Positions 43,536-51,666 of a stretch of DNA of 64,000 bases are shown in pieces (the first letter of the stretch is position 1; each line of letters opens with the position of its first letter). This DNA comes from Caballeronia insecticola. GTDB lineage: Bacteria > Pseudomonadota > Gammaproteobacteria > Burkholderiales > Burkholderiaceae. Below the pieces are notes generated by a model. That model saw only the letters and a program-made list of their open reading frames with translations. It did not search any database and had not been told where the DNA came from. Both the position numbers and the translations under genes were made by a program. The stretch is taken from assembly GCF_000402035.1 (NCBI RefSeq), contig NC_021289.1, forward strand, positions 372,001-436,000, read 5' to 3'.

Positions 43536-44684
43536 ATGAGCCTTCGACACTCGATGTTCTGCCCATGTTGCGACAGCCAACCGGGCGCCGCAAGCCGACG
43601 CCGCTTTTTGGCGCTGGCCGGTCAGAGCGCCGCGGCGCTCGCACTCTTTCCGCATCTCGCTTACGCAGATAGCGACGTGCCCGCCATTCCCTACGATTCC
43701 GTGCCCGATCCGGTGCGTCTGCCGAGCGATATGTATCTCGGCGAGTGCTCGGGTGTCGCGCTCAATTCGGCGGGTCATGTGTTCGTGCTTTCGCGCGGCA
43801 ACAGCACGGGCCCCGCATACGGCGCGGCTGCGGCGCAATTGCTCGAATTCGACCGCAATGGACGCTTCGTGCGCGAGATCGGTCATCACCTCTATGCGTG
43901 GTCGTTTGCGCATACGGTCAAGGTGGATCGGCAGGATAACGTCTGGGTCACGGACAAAGGCTCGGACATGATCATCAAGTTCACGCCCGAAGGCCGCGTT
44001 GCGATGGTGTTCGGCCGCAAGCAGGAAGCATCGGACGAAGAGACCGCGCCGCTCAAGCATCCGAATCCGCCGCTGCCTTCCGAGCCCGGGCGCTTCCGTC
44101 AGGTCACCGACGTCGCTTGGGACACGGCGGGCAATACCTTCATCAGCGACGGCTACATCAACTCGCGCGTCGCGAAGGTCGATCGCGACGGCAACTGGCT
44201 CAAGTCGTGGGGCGAGCGCGGCAAGGGGCCGGGGCAGTTCCATACGCCGCATAGCATTGCCGTCGATGCGAACAATAGGGTCTACGTCGCCGATCGCAGC
44301 AATCGCCGCATTCAGGTCTTCGACACCGACGGCAATTTTCAGCGCCAGTTCACGATCGACGTGCCCGTGCCGCCCGACGCGCGTCCGGCTATCGGCAACA
44401 TGCCCGATGAAGCCGCGCTTGCGGCGGGTACGTTCGCACCGGGCTCGCCCTGGGCCATTTGCATTTCGCCGGGGCCGAATCAAGTGCTGTATTCCGCCGA
44501 TGCGTTTCCGGGCCGCATCTACAAGCTCTCGCTCGACGGCCAATTGCTTGGCGTGCTCGGTCGATCGGGCAAGCAGTTGAAGCAGTTCGGCTGGATTCAT
44601 GAAATGGCGTGCCCCGCTGAAAACACGCTCTTTGTCGCCGAATTGCTCAACTGGCGTGTGCAGAAGCTCGTGCTGCACGCGTGA
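43536..44684 (+). CDS. Exported NHL-repeat (six-bladed propeller) protein
   Basis: The protein has 382 residues from the ATG at 43536, behind GAGGAGG. A twin-arginine signal (SRRRFLALAGQSAAAL) exports it folded. NHL-type repeats appear as NVWVTDKGSDMIIKFTPEG, VYVADRSNRRIQVFDTDGN and similar blades, the pattern of peptidyl-glycine alpha-amidating lyase-like and other scaffold propellers. A CPCC pair lies before the twin arginines. The function is unknown. The gene is monocistronic and converges with the large membrane hydrolase gene. Confidence 0.82.
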   Translation: MSLRHSMFCPCCDSQPGAASRRRFLALAGQSAAALALFPHLAYADSDVPAIPYDSVPDPVRLPSDMYLGECSGVALNSAGHVFVLSRGNSTGPAYGAAAAQLLEFDRNGRFVREIGHHLYAWSFAHTVKVDRQDNVWVTDKGSDMIIKFTPEGRVAMVFGRKQEASDEETAPLKHPNPPLPSEPGRFRQVTDVAWDTAGNTFISDGYINSRVAKVDRDGNWLKSWGERGKGPGQFHTPHSIAVDANNRVYVADRSNRRIQVFDTDGNFQRQFTIDVPVPPDARPAIGNMPDEAALAAGTFAPGSPWAICISPGPNQVLYSADAFPGRIYKLSLDGQLLGVLGRSGKQLKQFGWIHEMACPAENTLFVAELLNWRVQKLVLHA

Positions 44685-44705
44685 ATGCGAGTGATCGCTC
44701 ACAAT

Positions 44706-46724
44706 TCATTTGGCGGCGGGCTTTCTGCGCATCGACATGATCGGCTTGGGTTGCGCGTCGCGTCCGCTTTCACGCCATGCGCGCAGCGTATCGAGCGCGA
44801 CCGAATTGCGCACATAGCGATGCCATACGAAGGCGAGATCGAAAATCAGAATCGCAAGCCACCACGCATAGAGAAAGAAGAGGCCACCGAGCACAACGGG
44901 CCACAGCGGCTTGCCGGCCAGATCGCCCCATAACCTCACGCCGACGATCAGCATCATCATCAACGCGCCGAGCGCGACGAGAAGGCGCCTGCCCACGCGT
45001 GGCTTGCGCGGCACGAGCCAGCCGCTCAGTGCACATACGAGTCCGGCAAGAACGAAGACCGCTTTGCCGACGACAGGATCGGCTTGATCGCGATGCAGGA
45101 TATCGGCAAACGGGCTCGCAAGAAATGCGGCCACGCCACTCACGAGCACGAACCAGAACAGCAGCGCGCCCGCTGCGAAAGCCGCGAGTGCGACGACGCG
45201 CCATCGCAGCCATGCGCTCGTGCGCCGCATACCACGCGCCTTGACGAGTCGTGGAATGCGCGCGGCGACCGTGGTCCCCATCAGCAAGCAGGCAAGCGCA
45301 AAAACCGAGCGCGTGAGAAAGATGAACTCGGGGGTATTGCTCGATCCGCCCTCGCCCGTATCGGACGAGGCCGTAACCGCTTTGTAGATGAAGAACACGG
45401 CAGCAAGATGAAGCGCGAAGCTGAGCAGATAAGGAATCGCCGCGCTGACGATGCCGCGAAAGTGCCTGTTTCCAGGGGCTTTTGCAGCATTTTTGCCAAG
45501 TACGACGTTCTCGATGAAATGGCCGAAGACTTCGGCATCGGTCCAGTAGTCGGTGTGCGCCTTGCCCGGCAACCAATAGCGCGAGAAGCCGATGTCGTGT
45601 GCAGGCTCGAACTCGAACGCCCGGCAACCGCGATGATCCAGATACGCACGCGCTGTGTCGAGCGCGAAGCCGACGGGGTCGCCGAAGTCGTAATAGTTGC
45701 GCCACTTGATACGCGAGGGCAGCGTGACCGCGCCGCCGGGACGCTCGACTTGCGTGACGGACTCGCCCTGCATTTCGCTTTTGAGCGTCATGTCTTCCCA
45801 TAGCTTCGGCCACAGAAGAATGTGCTTGTCGATGGGCGAGCCGATCGTCATGAAGCCGCGCAGACTTTGCACCCAGTCGGTGCTGATGACTTGCTTGCCA
45901 TCCCGGGGGTCACGTACTGTCGATGCCGACAGCGCCTGCAGGATGCCGAGAAAACTGATCACGGTCCCTTCGCTGTGAGCGACGATATAAACCTCGGGCG
46001 CGCATTGGCAACGCGCGGTGACGAGCGCGACGAGGCGCTCCATCACGCGATGAAAGCGAAACACGATCGTGTCGCGATGCTGTTTGAAGTCCGCGACGAG
46101 CTGCACGTCGCCGACGTAATCGCGCAACATGGGCGCGAGATCGAACTTGAAGATGCCGGCTTTCTCGGCGACCGCGAGCAGGCTCTGCATGACGGCGACG
46201 GTCTCGACGACCTCTTCCACCACACCCGCTGCCAGAGAAAAATCGGCCGGTTCGAGACTGCGTTCGTCGACGTTGAGCATATAGGTCGACTGCGCGCGGC
46301 TCACGATGGAGAGACCCCAGGCCTTGCTTTCTTCGAGCGTGTCGTCTTGCTTGACGACTTCGCGAGGGATGTCGGCCCAATACACTTCGGCGAAGCCGAG
46401 CGCCGAATAAAAATCGCGCTGCTCGGGCGTGTACGGCCCGCCGGACGGCAGATCGAGTTGGCGTACATCCACTTCGCCGACGCCCGCGATATCGAAATAG
46501 CCGAGCGGCATGACGGGCAGCGGCGGGTCATAGCGCGCGCCGAACTGGCTCGCCACGGAGCGCACGGTGTCGCTGTGCAACTGATTGCCGATGCCGTGTA
46601 TCGCGACGACGATCTTCTGCACGCGTGGCGCGATCGGCAATTCGGGCAAGGGTGCGGCAGACGATGCCTGCGACGCGGCCCGTGTGCCACTTAGGCCTTC
46701 CGAATCGAGGGATGAGGCGGTCAT
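44706..46724 (-). CDS. Membrane protein with N-terminal alpha/beta-hydrolase-like domain
   Basis: The protein has 672 residues from the ATG at 46724, behind GGGAGA. Residues of about 35-460 look like a serine alpha/beta hydrolase: the strand and loop KIVVAIHGIGNQ give the oxyanion HG, and EVYIVAHSEGTVISF gives the nucleophile elbow (HSEG in place of GxSxG). The last 210 residues contain about six hydrophobic segments, separated by charged loops. It is probably a membrane-tethered lipase or esterase. There is no signal peptide, so the catalytic part is probably cytoplasmic. The substrate is unknown. Confidence 0.75.
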   Translation of the reverse strand: MTASSLDSEGLSGTRAASQASSAAPLPELPIAPRVQKIVVAIHGIGNQLHSDTVRSVASQFGARYDPPLPVMPLGYFDIAGVGEVDVRQLDLPSGGPYTPEQRDFYSALGFAEVYWADIPREVVKQDDTLEESKAWGLSIVSRAQSTYMLNVDERSLEPADFSLAAGVVEEVVETVAVMQSLLAVAEKAGIFKFDLAPMLRDYVGDVQLVADFKQHRDTIVFRFHRVMERLVALVTARCQCAPEVYIVAHSEGTVISFLGILQALSASTVRDPRDGKQVISTDWVQSLRGFMTIGSPIDKHILLWPKLWEDMTLKSEMQGESVTQVERPGGAVTLPSRIKWRNYYDFGDPVGFALDTARAYLDHRGCRAFEFEPAHDIGFSRYWLPGKAHTDYWTDAEVFGHFIENVVLGKNAAKAPGNRHFRGIVSAAIPYLLSFALHLAAVFFIYKAVTASSDTGEGGSSNTPEFIFLTRSVFALACLLMGTTVAARIPRLVKARGMRRTSAWLRWRVVALAAFAAGALLFWFVLVSGVAAFLASPFADILHRDQADPVVGKAVFVLAGLVCALSGWLVPRKPRVGRRLLVALGALMMMLIVGVRLWGDLAGKPLWPVVLGGLFFLYAWWLAILIFDLAFVWHRYVRNSVALDTLRAWRESGRDAQPKPIMSMRRKPAAK

Positions 46725-46974
46725 GTGCGTCTCCCGGTGGCGTTTCGATAGCGCTTCTTCGTGTCCCGACCGTTGCGCCGCGCGCGTGCTCTCAATCGGC
46801 AGCGGCGAGATCGGCGGCTTCGGCTGCTCGATGCAGATTAGTCTATTTTTAAGACAAGAGAGCGAATCGGTGACCGCGATGTATGCGGCTGTCCGTGCGG
46901 GCGGCATTTTGCATGCGTGATACCGAATGCAAACTGCGCTGACAGTCGAATGAATGCAATCTCAGAACGCAACT

Positions 46975-47898
46975 TCAGCCGCCGCGCGCGAGCCCTGTTT
47001 CCATCGCGACGCCGTTCCACAGATGCATTGCCGCGTAGGCGCGCCACGGGCGCCAGCGTTCGGTGCGCGCGCGTTGCTGGGCGGGCTTCAAGAGCGAAGG
47101 GTCGCGCCGGGCGAGCGCCTGCATGAGCACGAGATCGGCGTCGGGCCAGGCGTCGGGGTCGCGTAAGGCTCGCATCGACACATAGCCGACAGTCCACGGA
47201 CCGATGCCGGGCATCGCGAGCAGGTCGCGCTTGAGCTGTTCGGCATCGGCGCCGGGTGTATCGAGCGGCAGGGCGCCCGTCGCGACCGCTTGCGCGATCC
47301 GCTGCACGGTCTCGGTGCGCTTCGTCGGCATGCCGATCTTGTCCAGATCGGCTGCGGCGAGTTCGGCGGGCGTGGGAAAGCGCCACGCGGTGCCTTCGTG
47401 CGGATGACCCTCGATGCGCTTGCCGGCGCGCTGCACGATGCGGTTCATGATCGTCGAGGCGCCTTTCACGCTCACCTGCTGCCCGACGATTGTCCGCACC
47501 ACGAGTTCGAAGCCGGACCACGCGCCCGGCACGCGCAAACCGGGCGCGGCCGCGACAAGCGGCGCCAGTATCGGGTCGTCGGAGAGGCAGCGGGCGATCT
47601 CGCGCGGATCGACATGCAAGTCGAACATGCGCGCGAGCGGCGCCGCGAGTGCTTCCGCATGACGAGCTGCGGCACCGTCGACGGTCACGACGAGCCGGTG
47701 TCTTCGCTCATGCGGTCTGACTTCGACGGTGCCTTCGTCGCCATGCCATTCGATCGCCCGCCGATACACGTTGTCTTCGACCGATTCCACGCCCGCCGAC
47801 GCGCGTCCGCCGATGAATTTCAGCATGCGCGTCCAGTCGAAGGGCCGCTTGAAGGGCAGTTCGAAAGTGGCGTAAGAATTGTTTATTGTCGAATGCAT
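46975..47898 (-). CDS. DNA-3-methyladenine glycosylase II (AlkA-like)
   Basis: 307 residues from the ATG at 47898 (MHSTINN). The N-terminal AlkA-type beta domain (FELPFKRPFDWTRMLKFIGG) is followed by the HhH-GPD fold. The segment VRTIVGQQVSVKGASTI, the hairpin LLAMPGIGPWTVGYVSMRAL and the catalytic Asp in DAWPDADLVL are all in place. It removes alkylated bases from DNA in base-excision repair. No Ada or AlkB gene is adjacent. An ATGCATTTTG repeat overlaps the start codon, and no good ribosome site is seen. Confidence 0.88.
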   Translation of the reverse strand: MHSTINNSYATFELPFKRPFDWTRMLKFIGGRASAGVESVEDNVYRRAIEWHGDEGTVEVRPHERRHRLVVTVDGAAARHAEALAAPLARMFDLHVDPREIARCLSDDPILAPLVAAAPGLRVPGAWSGFELVVRTIVGQQVSVKGASTIMNRIVQRAGKRIEGHPHEGTAWRFPTPAELAAADLDKIGMPTKRTETVQRIAQAVATGALPLDTPGADAEQLKRDLLAMPGIGPWTVGYVSMRALRDPDAWPDADLVLMQALARRDPSLLKPAQQRARTERWRPWRAYAAMHLWNGVAMETGLARGG

Positions 47899-48078
47899 TT
47901 TGAATGCCAACGCGTGGATGGGCGCTTGAATGCTGCTTGAGTGCCGCCTGAGTGCCGATCTTACCGTGACAAGCCCGCGCTCATTTTTGGCTAACTCTCG
48001 GCGACCACAATGTTTCTCAAAGGCAGCGCATGACGCCGCCAGCCAACGAGTCACATGAACCGAATCAAGGAGCCGAAC

Positions 48079-48246
48079 ATGAACGCCATCACGATCAGCA
48101 TCGTCGCCATTGTCCTGACCGCCTCGCTCGCCGCCGTCATGCCCATCAAGCACTATGCGCAGCATGAGATCGCCGTATTGAGCGCGCATGCTGCCAGCAC
48201 CCGTGCTCAGGTGCAGCTTGGAGAAGGAAGCGGATTGACGGCGTGA
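48079..48246 (+). CDS. Small single-pass membrane protein
   Basis: 55 residues from the ATG at 48079, 6 bp after AAGGAG, which favours it over an ATG 24 bp upstream. A hydrophobic stretch (ITISIVAIVLTASLAAVM) is followed by a short polar tail. The family is not recognised. The good ribosome site is the main support. Confidence 0.5.
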   Translation: MNAITISIVAIVLTASLAAVMPIKHYAQHEIAVLSAHAASTRAQVQLGEGSGLTA

Positions 48247-48260
48247 GTGCGCCGAAGTCG

Positions 48261-48623
48261 TCAGGGGCGACGCGCGAGTTCCATCGTGCTCGCGTTCACG
48301 AGCTGCCTGAACTCGTCATCCTGCGAGAGAATCTGACGCGCGCTCGTGACCAGTTGCGGACGACGGTCCCATTGATCCGAGCGCACGATGCAGCGCGAAA
48401 GCACGATGGTATAGATGGGACGAAGTCCTTCGCGATCATGCGCCGCAGTGAGCTGCGCGATGCGGACTTTCTCGTCGTGTGTGAGTTCGCGGGTGAGGCA
48501 GTCGACAGTCTGGCGGTCCATCGAGGCCTGCGCCGCGTCGAATTCCGGTGAGCGATAGAAGCTGAAGCCCGTAACGACGAGCACCGCGCCGAGCGCGATG
48601 CACATCACTCTAAACTTGGTCAA
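48261..48623 (-). CDS. Hypothetical protein with one N-terminal membrane segment
   Basis: About 120 residues if translation begins at the TTG at 48623, 7 bp after GGGGAT (MTKFRVMCIALGAVLVV). An ATG at 48677 would add 18 residues but has a weaker ribosome site. A single hydrophobic helix anchors a charged domain with two Cys (CLTRELTHDEKVRIAQL, RCIVRSDQWDRRPQLV). It is probably a periplasm-facing small protein. The family is not recognised. Confidence 0.55.
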   Translation of the reverse strand: MTKFRVMCIALGAVLVVTGFSFYRSPEFDAAQASMDRQTVDCLTRELTHDEKVRIAQLTAAHDREGLRPIYTIVLSRCIVRSDQWDRRPQLVTSARQILSQDDEFRQLVNASTMELARRP

Positions 48624-48714
48624 CGTTATCCCCGGTTGAATTCTCTGACGAAGGCTCTGACGGCCATAGGCCCGCATCGTACCGTATCTTCAGAGGAATC
48701 GCTCGACCGTTCGT

Positions 48715-49479
48715 TTAGTCGTTGTCGCTCGTCGCGCGTGCGGTTCGTTCGGTGGCGCGCTTCCTCGGCGTCGTTGCTTTCACGGTCGTCAACGTGCGTT
48801 CAGCGAGCACTGCGTCGCGCTTGGACAGCAGATGCTTGCGCATGATCTCGCCCATGCGCTTGCCGTCGCGAGCCTCGAGCGCCTCAATCATCTCTTCGTG
48901 ATCGCGAATGGCGCTGTCCCATTTCGGCGTCTGGAAATTCGAGCGAAAGCGTAGCGCCATCAGACGCCGGTTGATCGATACGTACGTCTGACGCAGCGCC
49001 GTATTGCGCGCGGCCTCGTTGATCTTGTCGTGAATGGCCTGATTGCGGCTGTAGTAACCGGACAGATCATTCTGCGCACGGCACGCGAGCATCGCGTAGT
49101 GCAGCGCCTTGATCTCGGCGATTTCGAGCGGCGTGATGCGCTCGCACGCCAGTTCGCCCGAAAACGCTTCGAGGCCGCTCATCAACTCGAACATCTCGCG
49201 CATCTCGAACTCGCTCATCTGCGACACCGATGCGCCCCGGTTCGGCGATATCTCGATCAACCCTTCGGCGGCCAGCACTTTGAGCGCCTCGCGCAGTGGC
49301 GTGCGCGAAATCCCGAGCGTCTCGCAGAGCTTGCGCTCGTTGAGCTTCACGCCAGGCGCGAGCAAACCCTCGACGATGAACCCGCGCAAATGGTCCACGA
49401 CGGTGTCGTGCAGACGCAGCCGCTCGACCTTCGGCAGCCCGTTCGAAACGTGCGTTTGTGGCAAATCGGGATTTTGCAT
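48715..49479 (-). CDS. GntR family transcriptional regulator (FadR/FCD subgroup)
   Basis: A 254-residue protein with an N-terminal winged helix (LNERKLCETLGISRTPLREALKVLAAEGLIE) and a helical FCD ligand domain bearing probable metal-binding histidines (NQAIHDKI, later DHEEMIEAL and RKHLLSKR). AGAGG precedes the ATG. It diverges from the aminotransferase gene. The sequence ATTTTGCATTCAAT covers its own start codon and resembles the palindrome at 49605, so autoregulation and control of the cluster to the right are likely. FCD ligands are often carboxylates. Confidence 0.92.
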   Translation of the reverse strand: MQNPDLPQTHVSNGLPKVERLRLHDTVVDHLRGFIVEGLLAPGVKLNERKLCETLGISRTPLREALKVLAAEGLIEISPNRGASVSQMSEFEMREMFELMSGLEAFSGELACERITPLEIAEIKALHYAMLACRAQNDLSGYYSRNQAIHDKINEAARNTALRQTYVSINRRLMALRFRSNFQTPKWDSAIRDHEEMIEALEARDGKRMGEIMRKHLLSKRDAVLAERTLTTVKATTPRKRATERTARATSDND

Positions 49480-49549
49480 TCAATACCTCTAATTCCGTTT
49501 GCGGCAATTTTAACGCAGCGATAGCGGAAAAAACCGCCAGCGGGTTATC

Positions 49550-49569
49550 CCTAGGCCATTCGGCCTAGG
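49550..49569. promoter_or_regulatory. Palindrome in the GntR-aminotransferase intergenic region
   Basis: CCTAGGCC-ATTC-GGCCTAGG has 8-bp perfect arms and a 4-base loop. It could be a second operator, or a stem-loop in either leader transcript. It is unlike the TGCATGCA-type site nearby. Confidence 0.45.
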
Positions 49570-49604
49570 TATTCCTTTACGACGCCAGATCACTGCGTTA
49601 TTGT

Positions 49605-49620
49605 ATTTTGCATGCAAAAT
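49605..49620. promoter_or_regulatory. Candidate GntR operator
   Basis: ATTTTGCATGCAAAAT is a perfect 16-bp palindrome, 21 bp before the aminotransferase ATG. A related half-palindrome covers the GntR start (49471-49484). Similar elements occur at other junctions of the cluster, but also elsewhere in the window, so it may instead be a repeat. Confidence 0.55.
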
Positions 49621-49641
49621 TACATTTGAGGACGCGAACTC

Positions 49642-50862
49642 ATGCTCAAGCTCGACTTCCATCCCGCCGGCCGTCACTTTTTGCAGATCCCCGGACCGAG
49701 CCCGGTTCCCGACCGGATCTTGCGCGCGATGAGTTATCCGACCATCGACCATCGTGGTCCGGAGTTCGGCGCGCTGGGGCTCAAGGTGCTCGATGGCATC
49801 AAGAAGATCTTCAAGACGAACCAGCCCGTGGTGATCTATCCGGCATCGGGCACGGGCGCGTGGGAAGCGGCGCTGTGCAACACGCTGAACGCGGGCGATG
49901 CGGTCCTCATGTACGAGACCGGCCACTTCGCGGCGCTATGGAAGAAGATGGCGGAGAACCTGGGCCTCAAGCCCGAGTTTCTGGGATTGCCGGGCATCGA
50001 AGGATGGCGGCGCGGCGTGCAGGCCGACCTCATCGAGAAGCGTCTGCGCGAGGACTCGCATCGTGCGATCAAGGCGGTCTGCGTCGTGCATAACGAAACG
50101 TCGACGGGTGTCACGTCGGACATCGCCGCCGTGCGCCGCGCCATCGACGCGGCGGCGCATCCCGCGTTGCTGCTCGTCGATACGATTTCGGGGCTCGCAT
50201 CGGCCGACTATCGGCATGACGAATGGGGCGTCGACGTGACCATTTCGGGCTCGCAAAAAGGCCTGATGCTGCCGCCGGGAATCAGCTTCAACGCGGTGTC
50301 GGAGAAGGCGCGCGAGGCGTCGAAGCACGCGACGTTGCCACGCGCGTTCTGGGACTGGACCGACATCATCGAGATGAACAAGCAGGGTTACTGGCCCTAC
50401 ACGCCGAATACGAACTTGTTGTACGGCTTGTCCGAAGCGCTCGACATGATTCTCGGCGAAGGACTCGACAACGTGTTCGCGCGGCATCAACGGCTCGCGG
50501 CGGCGTGTCGCGCGGCGGTGAGCGCATGGGGACTCGAGATTCAGTGCGCGGATCCCGCCGTCTATTCGCCGGTGCTGACGGGCGTGATGACGCCCGAAGG
50601 CGTCGATGCCGATGCGGTGCGCAAGCTCATCTACGAACATTTCGATCTGTCGCTCGGCACGGGGCTCGGCAAGGTGAAGGGGCGCATGTTCCGCATCGGC
50701 CATCTCGGCGATTGCAACGACCTCACGCTGATGGCCGCGCTGTCCGGCTGCGAGATGGGGTTGACGCTCGCGGGCGTCGAATTGAAGGGCAGCGGCGTCA
50801 CGGCGGCGATGGACTATCTGACGAAGCACGTCGCGAAGACCTCGTTGAAGGCGGCTGCATGA
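49642..50862 (+). CDS. Class V aminotransferase (serine/alanine/aspartate-glyoxylate type)
   Basis: A 406-residue PLP enzyme. The start (HFLQIPGPSPVPDRILRAM) and HNETSTGV (about 150-157) are typical of glyoxylate aminotransferases. The PLP lysine is Lys206 in ISGSQKGLM. Members transaminate glyoxylate using serine, alanine or aspartate. The D-threonine aldolase-like gene in the same cluster raises the beta-hydroxyaspartate type as a possibility. It opens the rightward unit and overlaps the next gene by 4 bp (ATGA). Confidence 0.88.
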   Translation: MLKLDFHPAGRHFLQIPGPSPVPDRILRAMSYPTIDHRGPEFGALGLKVLDGIKKIFKTNQPVVIYPASGTGAWEAALCNTLNAGDAVLMYETGHFAALWKKMAENLGLKPEFLGLPGIEGWRRGVQADLIEKRLREDSHRAIKAVCVVHNETSTGVTSDIAAVRRAIDAAAHPALLLVDTISGLASADYRHDEWGVDVTISGSQKGLMLPPGISFNAVSEKAREASKHATLPRAFWDWTDIIEMNKQGYWPYTPNTNLLYGLSEALDMILGEGLDNVFARHQRLAAACRAAVSAWGLEIQCADPAVYSPVLTGVMTPEGVDADAVRKLIYEHFDLSLGTGLGKVKGRMFRIGHLGDCNDLTLMAALSGCEMGLTLAGVELKGSGVTAAMDYLTKHVAKTSLKAAA

Positions 50863-51623
50863 GCGCCGCGTTCGACGCCGGTGCGCTTGCGCGGCTCTTC
50901 GTCGAGGCGCGGGCGCATCGCGCGAAGCTGGATACGCTGCCGGAAGGTGCGCGCCCGTCGAACGCCGACGAAGCCTATGCCGTGCAGGCCGAGACGCTGC
51001 GCCTGATCGGCGTGAACATCGGCGGCTGGAAGGTCGGCGCCAAATCATCCGACGGGCCGATTCAAGGCGCGTTGCTTCCCGCGGACGGCGTGCATCGCTC
51101 CGGTGCGCATCTCGCGATGGACGCCTTTGGCCGGGCAGGCCTCGAACTCGAAGTGGCGTTCACGCTCGGCCGGCGTTTCGAGCCGAACAGAGGCCCGTAC
51201 GACGATGCAGCGGTGCTTGACGCGATCGAGTCCGTGCATGCGTCGATCGAAGTGGTGGCGAGCCGCTTCGCCGCGTGGCCCGATATCGAGAAGCCTTGGC
51301 AGCTCGCGGACTTGCAGAACCACGGCGCGTTGATCGTCGGCGAAGGCGTGCCCTACGACGCGGCGTTTCCGTTCGTCGCGCCCGCGATGACCTTCACGTC
51401 AAACGGCGTGCCGCTCTTTCATGCGACGCCGGCCAACCCGGCGGGCGACCCGCGCCGCCTGCTCGCGTGGACGGTGAATCACAGCGTGTCGCATGGCTTC
51501 GCGGTCGAACGCGGAACGGTGATCACGGCGGGCTCGTACACCGGCATCGCGTTTCCAGACACGCCCGGACATGTGGTCGGCACGATCGCGGGCTTGCCGC
51601 CCGTCGAATTGCATTTCGCATAA
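50859..51623 (+). CDS. 2-keto-4-pentenoate hydratase family protein
   Basis: A 254-residue protein of the fumarylacetoacetate hydrolase/2-oxopent-4-enoate hydratase fold. NIGGWKVGAKS and GLELEVAFTLGRRF with VHASIEVVASRF give the metal-binding carboxylate pattern. Such enzymes hydrate or decarboxylate 2-keto-enoates from ring cleavage, but no ring-cleavage gene is here, so it may act on another 2-oxo acid. Translation is coupled to the aminotransferase. The stop codon lies inside a GCATTTCGCATAACGCATT repeat. Confidence 0.85.
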   Translation: MSAAFDAGALARLFVEARAHRAKLDTLPEGARPSNADEAYAVQAETLRLIGVNIGGWKVGAKSSDGPIQGALLPADGVHRSGAHLAMDAFGRAGLELEVAFTLGRRFEPNRGPYDDAAVLDAIESVHASIEVVASRFAAWPDIEKPWQLADLQNHGALIVGEGVPYDAAFPFVAPAMTFTSNGVPLFHATPANPAGDPRRLLAWTVNHSVSHGFAVERGTVITAGSYTGIAFPDTPGHVVGTIAGLPPVELHFA

Positions 51624-51666
51624 CGCATTACGCATTCAAACGCTCCGGCACTCAGGCACAGCGAAG

